Shown here: piece after piece, positions 59,152-64,000 of the stretch
Layout: each line of letters begins with the position of its first letter
Numbering within the stretch: position 1 is the stretch's first letter
NCBI RefSeq assembly: GCF_040412425.1
Contig: NC_089782.1
Location: 43,469,822-43,533,821 of the forward strand
Length of the DNA stretch: 64,000 nucleotides
DNA from: Macrobrachium rosenbergii
Taxonomy: Eukaryota; Arthropoda; Malacostraca; Decapoda; Palaemonidae
Direction: 5' to 3'
Translations under genes and position numbers: made by a program
The notes under the pieces: generated by a model
Told to the model about the DNA's origin: nothing
The model's input: the letters and a program-made list of their open reading frames with translations, nothing else
Database searches by the model: none

Positions 59152-59386
59152 TACATACATACAGTACACATACACATAAATAGATACATATATAACTTTG
59201 TGTGTGTAAAAGGTAATAAAATCAAAAGCAGAAAAAAAATGAAAAAGGCTTTTGAATTCACATAAGACCAACACTGCCAGGCGAATATCAGACACGGACA
59301 GCAAGCAAAGTGGAAGCACGACAGGCAATTAACAAAACTGTGACAAGTACTCAATCAAGAAACTTTCACTGGTAAGAGAACGGAAT

Positions 59387-59585
59387 ACAGAATTTAGGCC
59401 AAAGGCCAAGCACTGGGACCTACGAGGTCATTCAGCGCTGAAACGGAAACTGACAGTAAGAAGGTTTGAAAGATGTAACAGGAGGAAAATCTCTCACTAT
59501 GAATCAATTGTTAGGAGAAGGTGGAAAGTAAGATCGAAGAAAGAGAATGTGAACGGAGGTACAGTAAAAGGAATGACAGGCTCAC
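59387..59585 (+). repeat. Dispersed repeat, family C, copy 3
   Basis: It starts AGAATTTAGGCCAAAGGCCA and ends near GGAGGTACAGTAAAAGGAAT. It matches 54911-55125 in order and orientation. Confidence 0.82.
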
Positions 59586-60365
59586 ACGTTATAAAGTAAT
59601 ATGAATAACGCCAAATAAATAAAAAATTAGACTAATGTATCAATGTCAGCGATTACAGTTCGTATGACGAAAAAAAAACACATATTACAGAATTTCAGTG
59701 TAATAAGAGGATTAGTGGTTGAAGAGAACGCCAGTTAGTTACAATATCTCACTGTGAGCGCCAAACTAAAAAAATAAGACATCATAATCATTATCATCAT
59801 CATACGGCTGCACAGATGTTCAATAATAATAATAATAATAATAATAATATGACTACAAAGATCTTCACTAATAATACTGATATTAACAATAACAATACCG
59901 ACACCAAACATATGTACATAAGCTCAATTATAACAACAAGAAAACATAACATCGCCAGATCCTACCACGAAACAAACAACATCAGAACGTCGACGGAACA
60001 AAACACATCAGAACATCGGCACCATAAAAATGCACTTTAAAATGACGAACACAAATGCAGCAATCTTCTCTCTTCTGCGCATGTCGGCGTTCCTTTTTTT
60101 TTTTAATAATCATGTCAAGGTGAGCGAGTTAATCACGCCGACGCGGCTTCGGGAAGGCCAACGTGGCTTGAGGAGAGAATTGCCGCGGTGTTTCCCACAG
60201 TTGACAGCGCGAGAGGCTTTTAAAGATGGGTGGTTTATAAGGATGACAGTTATTACTGCTATTATTATTATTGAATAATGGTGACAAAATCTAAACTGAA
60301 ACGTTAGTAATCATAAACATATCAATGATGACAATAGCATCACAATAAGAGAAATAATAATAATA

Positions 60366-60415
<50 letters not shown>

Positions 60416-60418
60416 TAA
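59586..60418. other. Non-coding stretch with AAT arrays
   Basis: AAT arrays at 59821-59849 and 60354-60413. A CG-richer patch lies at 60118-60225. No gene is supported. Confidence 0.4.
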
Positions 60419-60750
60419 CAATTTTTGAAAGTAAATTGTATTTTTCTAACTATATCCTTTACATTAGGAGATACTTTCCTAATGTAAAGGACCGAGGGTT
60501 TGTATTATATTGTGAACAAATAACAATTTTTGAAAGTAAATTGTATTTTTCCTAACTATACAAAATACATTAGAAAGTATCTCCTAATGTAAAGGACCGA
60601 GGGTTTGTATATTGTGTCGGAACAAATAACAATTTTTGAAAGTAAATTGTATTTTTCCTAACTATACAAACCCGAGGTCCTTTACATTAGGAAAGTATCT
60701 CCTAATGTAAAGGACCGAGGGTTTGTATATTGTGTCGGAACAAATAATAA
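60419..60750. repeat. Three stacked copies of a palindromic repeat
   Basis: Each copy has ACAATTTTTGAAAGTAAATT, then GTATTTTTCCTAACTATA, then the palindrome GTCCTTTACATTAGGA...TCCTAATGTAAAGGAC, then GAGGGTTTGTAT. The third copy has the fullest palindrome (about 60676-60715). Confidence 0.85.
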
Positions 60751-60859
60751 TTATTATTATTATTATAAAATGATACTGCATCTAAGTAAACCAAGTCAAT
60801 TACAAGGTGCTTTAGAGACAAGAGCCCGTGCAAGCGCATGGGTAGCTTATCTAAAAAAA

Positions 60860-61215
60860 AACAAGTAAAAATTTCGCCGGTTTCTTCGGCGCAATCGAGT
60901 TTTCTGTACAGCCGCTACAACGTATGATCAAGGCCACCGAATATAGATCTATTTTTAGGTGTTCTCAGTATAAGGCTCTATGAGCCGCGGTCCATGAAAC
61001 TTTAACCACGGCCCGGTGGTGGCCTATCCTATATCGTTGCTAGAAGAACGATTATGGCTAACTTTAACTTTAAATAAAATAAAAACTACTGAGGCTAAAG
61101 GGCTGCAATTTGGTCTGTTTGATGATTGGAGGGTGGATGATCAACATACCAATTTGCAGCCGTCTAGCCTCAGTAGTTTTTAAGATCTGAGGGCGGACAG
61201 AAAAAGTGCGTACAG
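60860..61215. repeat. Dispersed hairpin repeat
   Basis: Arm AAAAACTACTGAGGCTAAAG (61081 on) is the inverted complement of CTAGCCTCAGTAGTTTTT (61165-61182). It includes GGCTGCAATTTGG / CCAATTTGCAGCC. It is probably a non-autonomous element; no second copy is in the window. Confidence 0.6.
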
Positions 61216-61539
61216 GAAAAACAAGTGCGAGACTACCAGAGAACATCTGAAGGGCAAAAAGGACACTGAAACACTTAAAAAGAACAGATGTTTCACAAAA
61301 CAATTTATCACCATGTCCAACATGTATCCTTAGTGAATTTGATTTACCAGGCACCTGCAAACACCTGTTCTGCACGTCATGTAAATTTTTATGCAGAGGT
61401 TAAAAGGAACACGTACGTGTGTATTTGCAAAAATAAAAGGCGAATTAGAATTTTATTAAAAACTAAGGGGCAATTTAGACTTTATTAAATTTAAGACGTA
61501 ATTATATATTTTTTTAAATAAAATGCAAACTATATTTTT

Positions 61540-62160
61540 TACATTAAAATAACAGGCAAATTATATTTATTAAAAATAAAAGACATCAGATTTTTTTTAT
61601 TAAAAATAAAAGGCAAATTAGATGCTTTATTAAAAATAAAAGGCAAATTAGATGTTTCATTAAAAAGGTAAATTAGATGTTTTATTAGAAATAAAAGGCA
61701 TATTAGATGTTTTATTAAAAATAAAATGCATATTCGATGTTTTACTAAAAATAAAAGGCATGTCAGATGTTTTAGTAAAAATAAAAGGCATATTAGATGT
61801 TTTATTAAAAATAAACAGCAAATTCGGTGTTTTATTAAAAATAAAAGGCACATTAGTTGTTTTATTAAAAATAACAGACATATTACATGTTTTATTAAAA
61901 ATATAACGCAAATTAGATGTTTTATTAAAAATAAAAGGCCTATTAGATGTATTATTAAAAAAAAGGCATATTAGATGTTGTATTAAAAATAAAAGGCAAA
62001 TTAGATGTTTTATTAAAAGGCATATTAGATGTTGTATTAAAAATAAAAGGCAAATTAGATGTTTTATTAAACATAAAAGGCAATTTAGACTAATGAAAAA
62101 AAGGCAAATTAGAATTTTTCATTAAAAATAAAAGGCAAATTATTTTTTAAAATATAAAAT
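61540..62160. repeat. 30-bp AT-rich minisatellite
   Basis: The unit is GGCATATTAGATGTTTTATT plus AAAAATAAAA, about 19-20 copies with variants (CATATT or AAATT, CGATG, deletions). The unit length is divisible by three, so ten-residue peptide repeats appear on both strands; they have no start context or splice sites to support a gene. Confidence 0.93.
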
Positions 62161-62519
62161 AAAAGGTAAAATAGACCTTTCCTGTCCTCAAAAAAAAAAT
62201 CCGGGGTGCTGAAGTCCCCATACTGATAACAAAATCACAAGTTATCGAAAGTTTAGGTTTGTCCAGGAGACTCGGTGAGGAAACTGCCGTCTTCGATTCG
62301 CTAATCCGTAAAAAATACGTTTGATATGGAATTAACCTGAGGGCCTGAGCTGGGGATCAAGTCATAAATTTTAACTCTTATATCACATCGAGGAGCGATT
62401 TAAAATATAGGTGAGTAATTTGATAACGGAAAATCTATTCGCCTTCAGTGACATCGATGTTTTCTGTATAATGTAATACGGTAATAGATATAGCTACTTT
62501 AAAATTACAAAAACATACA

Positions 62520-62585
<66 letters not shown>

Positions 62586-64000
62586 CTTATTCGAAACCTC
62601 TGAACCTACCAAGATCCGGTTAAATCCAGAAAAAAAAACTCCCAGGAACAACTTAAAACAACACTATAAAGATATCGGCGAGCAACTTCATTAAGAAAAC
62701 TACATTCGCATCCACGGAAATATTCAATTTATTTCAATGAGATAACAGAATGTGTTTAGAGCATACGTTACATATACTATACACATTATATATAATATAT
62801 ATATATATACGTATATATATGTGAATGTATGTATATATATATATATATATATACATATACATGCATACACAAACTTCTGAACATACCAGGATCCAGTTAC
62901 ATCCAGACACAACTTCCAGTAACCGCCAGAACCACGAACCTCCTTCACGACCTCCCTGGAGACAACTGAGCTCAGTCCAGGTCCAGGAGAAGCTGGGACT
63001 GGGAGCGAGGAAGGGAGAGATTCTAGCTTCCTGGAAATCCCCAGATATCCCCCCACTCCCTACCATTCTCCCCGCCCAACACCCTTCTGTATCCTTCTTC
63101 GCCACAAACATTAGGGGATTTTTCCCTGGAAATCTCGTGGCTACGTCATCAGCTCGTATTATATTCTCTCGTAATTCCGGTGTGGGGTTCCTTGTGAGTC
63201 TTTGATCAGCAATGGTTACGTCTATCCAGTTTAAAGATCCTTTAAAAATAGACCGGAATGTTTGACTGATTGATTTATGGTTGATGAATCTGGCGTTACA
63301 ACATCTAGGTTATTGAATCTATTATTAACTGACGGGCTTGAATGTAAAATGATAGATTTAAACCCCAGAGTTGCATAAGACATTAAGACTCGATACAAGT
63401 TTTTATCGAATTCAGTATAACAAATACAGAACTTTGTACCTCGTAAAGATAATAAAAAAGACATGGGAGTTTTATCGAGATCAAGACATTACAAAAGGAA
63501 AGTTTTTCCCGTGTTCAAAATATATGGTATTACAATTTCCTTTTGTTTTTATAAGTACGCCTGGAACAAAGGAGTTTCATCTTATTTACAGTATGAGACA
63601 ATAAATAACAAGTTAAATACTTGCTTAAAATAAAAAAAAACAAACAAACTAAGCTATGGTCATTTAAACACACACACACGCACAAACACCATCTCCAATG
63701 ACCGGATAAAGGTGCCAGAGACCAGGCGTAGGGTTACCTATCCTGCCAAAAAATAAATAAAAAAAATTAAAAACGTTAAACTTGCCATTAAACCTTAGCA
63801 GTCAGGTGTAAGCGGAAATAGACCTAAATAAGACGCGAAAGCAAAAGAAGGAGAAAGCTGCTTTATCACCTAATCGTTAAACAACGCACGCAATATCTCT
63901 GTACTTTTGCATACATTAAGCAATAATGGCTCCAAAATTCCCTGCGAAGGATATCATACATGTTAACGGATGTCTGTCGCAATATATCCTGTGGGGATTT
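62161..64000. other. Right end of the window
   Basis: TA arrays at 62523-62583 and shorter TA/TG patches at 62790-62860. A copy of the GA-linked motif is near 63288-63317. The frames at 62724-63205 cross TA repeats and are not credible. No gene is supported. Confidence 0.45.

Noticed and set aside
61540..62160. CRISPR array
   Set aside because: The tandem units are contiguous with no unique spacers, in a eukaryotic genome.

Overview
The window is eukaryotic nuclear DNA, most likely from a decapod crustacean. It is AT-rich and intron-rich, and it carries very long (GA)n, (TA)n, (AC)n and (AAT)n arrays, several small dispersed repeat families and a DIRS1-like retroelement. I cannot name the species. 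It is not prokaryotic: there are no operons, and the two real genes are only visible as short exons with GT/AG borders.

Two protein-coding genes can be reconstructed, both on the minus strand, head to tail. (1) A copine gene occupies about 1.55-31.25 kb. Its coding exons, in transcript order, are 31195-31250, 22237-22951, 20726-20861, 20313-20546, 9110-9288 and then one of two alternative last exons, 3236-3559 or 1556-1879. All phases agree and give a protein of 547 residues (C2A, C2B, copine-type von Willebrand A domain). The last exon sits in a tandem duplication of about 1.68 kb and both copies have intact reading frames. (2) An SLC10-family (sodium/bile-acid-cotransporter-like) gene has seven coding exons between 40514 and 47420, giving 496 residues with a signal peptide, an extracellular N-terminal domain, the membrane transporter domain and an acidic cytoplasmic tail.

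Intron 1 of the copine gene holds a 6.4 kb DIRS1-like tyrosine-recombinase retrotransposon (24511-30929). It has inverted terminal repeats, a textbook internal complementary region (24739-24832), gag, RT, RNase H and YR remnants, several frame breaks and a damaged RNase H motif. Introns and intergenic DNA also hold two pairs of MITE-like elements, tRNA-derived SINE copies, decayed LINE and possible Tigger remnants, a 1.1 kb foldback inside the SLC10 gene, a 240-bp palindrome with a CG-rich tip, a 5S-rRNA-like fragment and several minisatellites.

Layout: 0-31 kb copine gene; 31-40.5 kb intergenic or copine 5' region with SINE, MITE and palindrome; 40.5-47.4 kb SLC10 gene; 47.4-64 kb upstream DNA with no gene that I can support, dominated by microsatellites, minisatellites and short interspersed repeats. 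The two genes have no obvious functional link. Both coding starts follow an AG acceptor by a few bases, so each probably has a non-coding first exon further upstream that I could not place.
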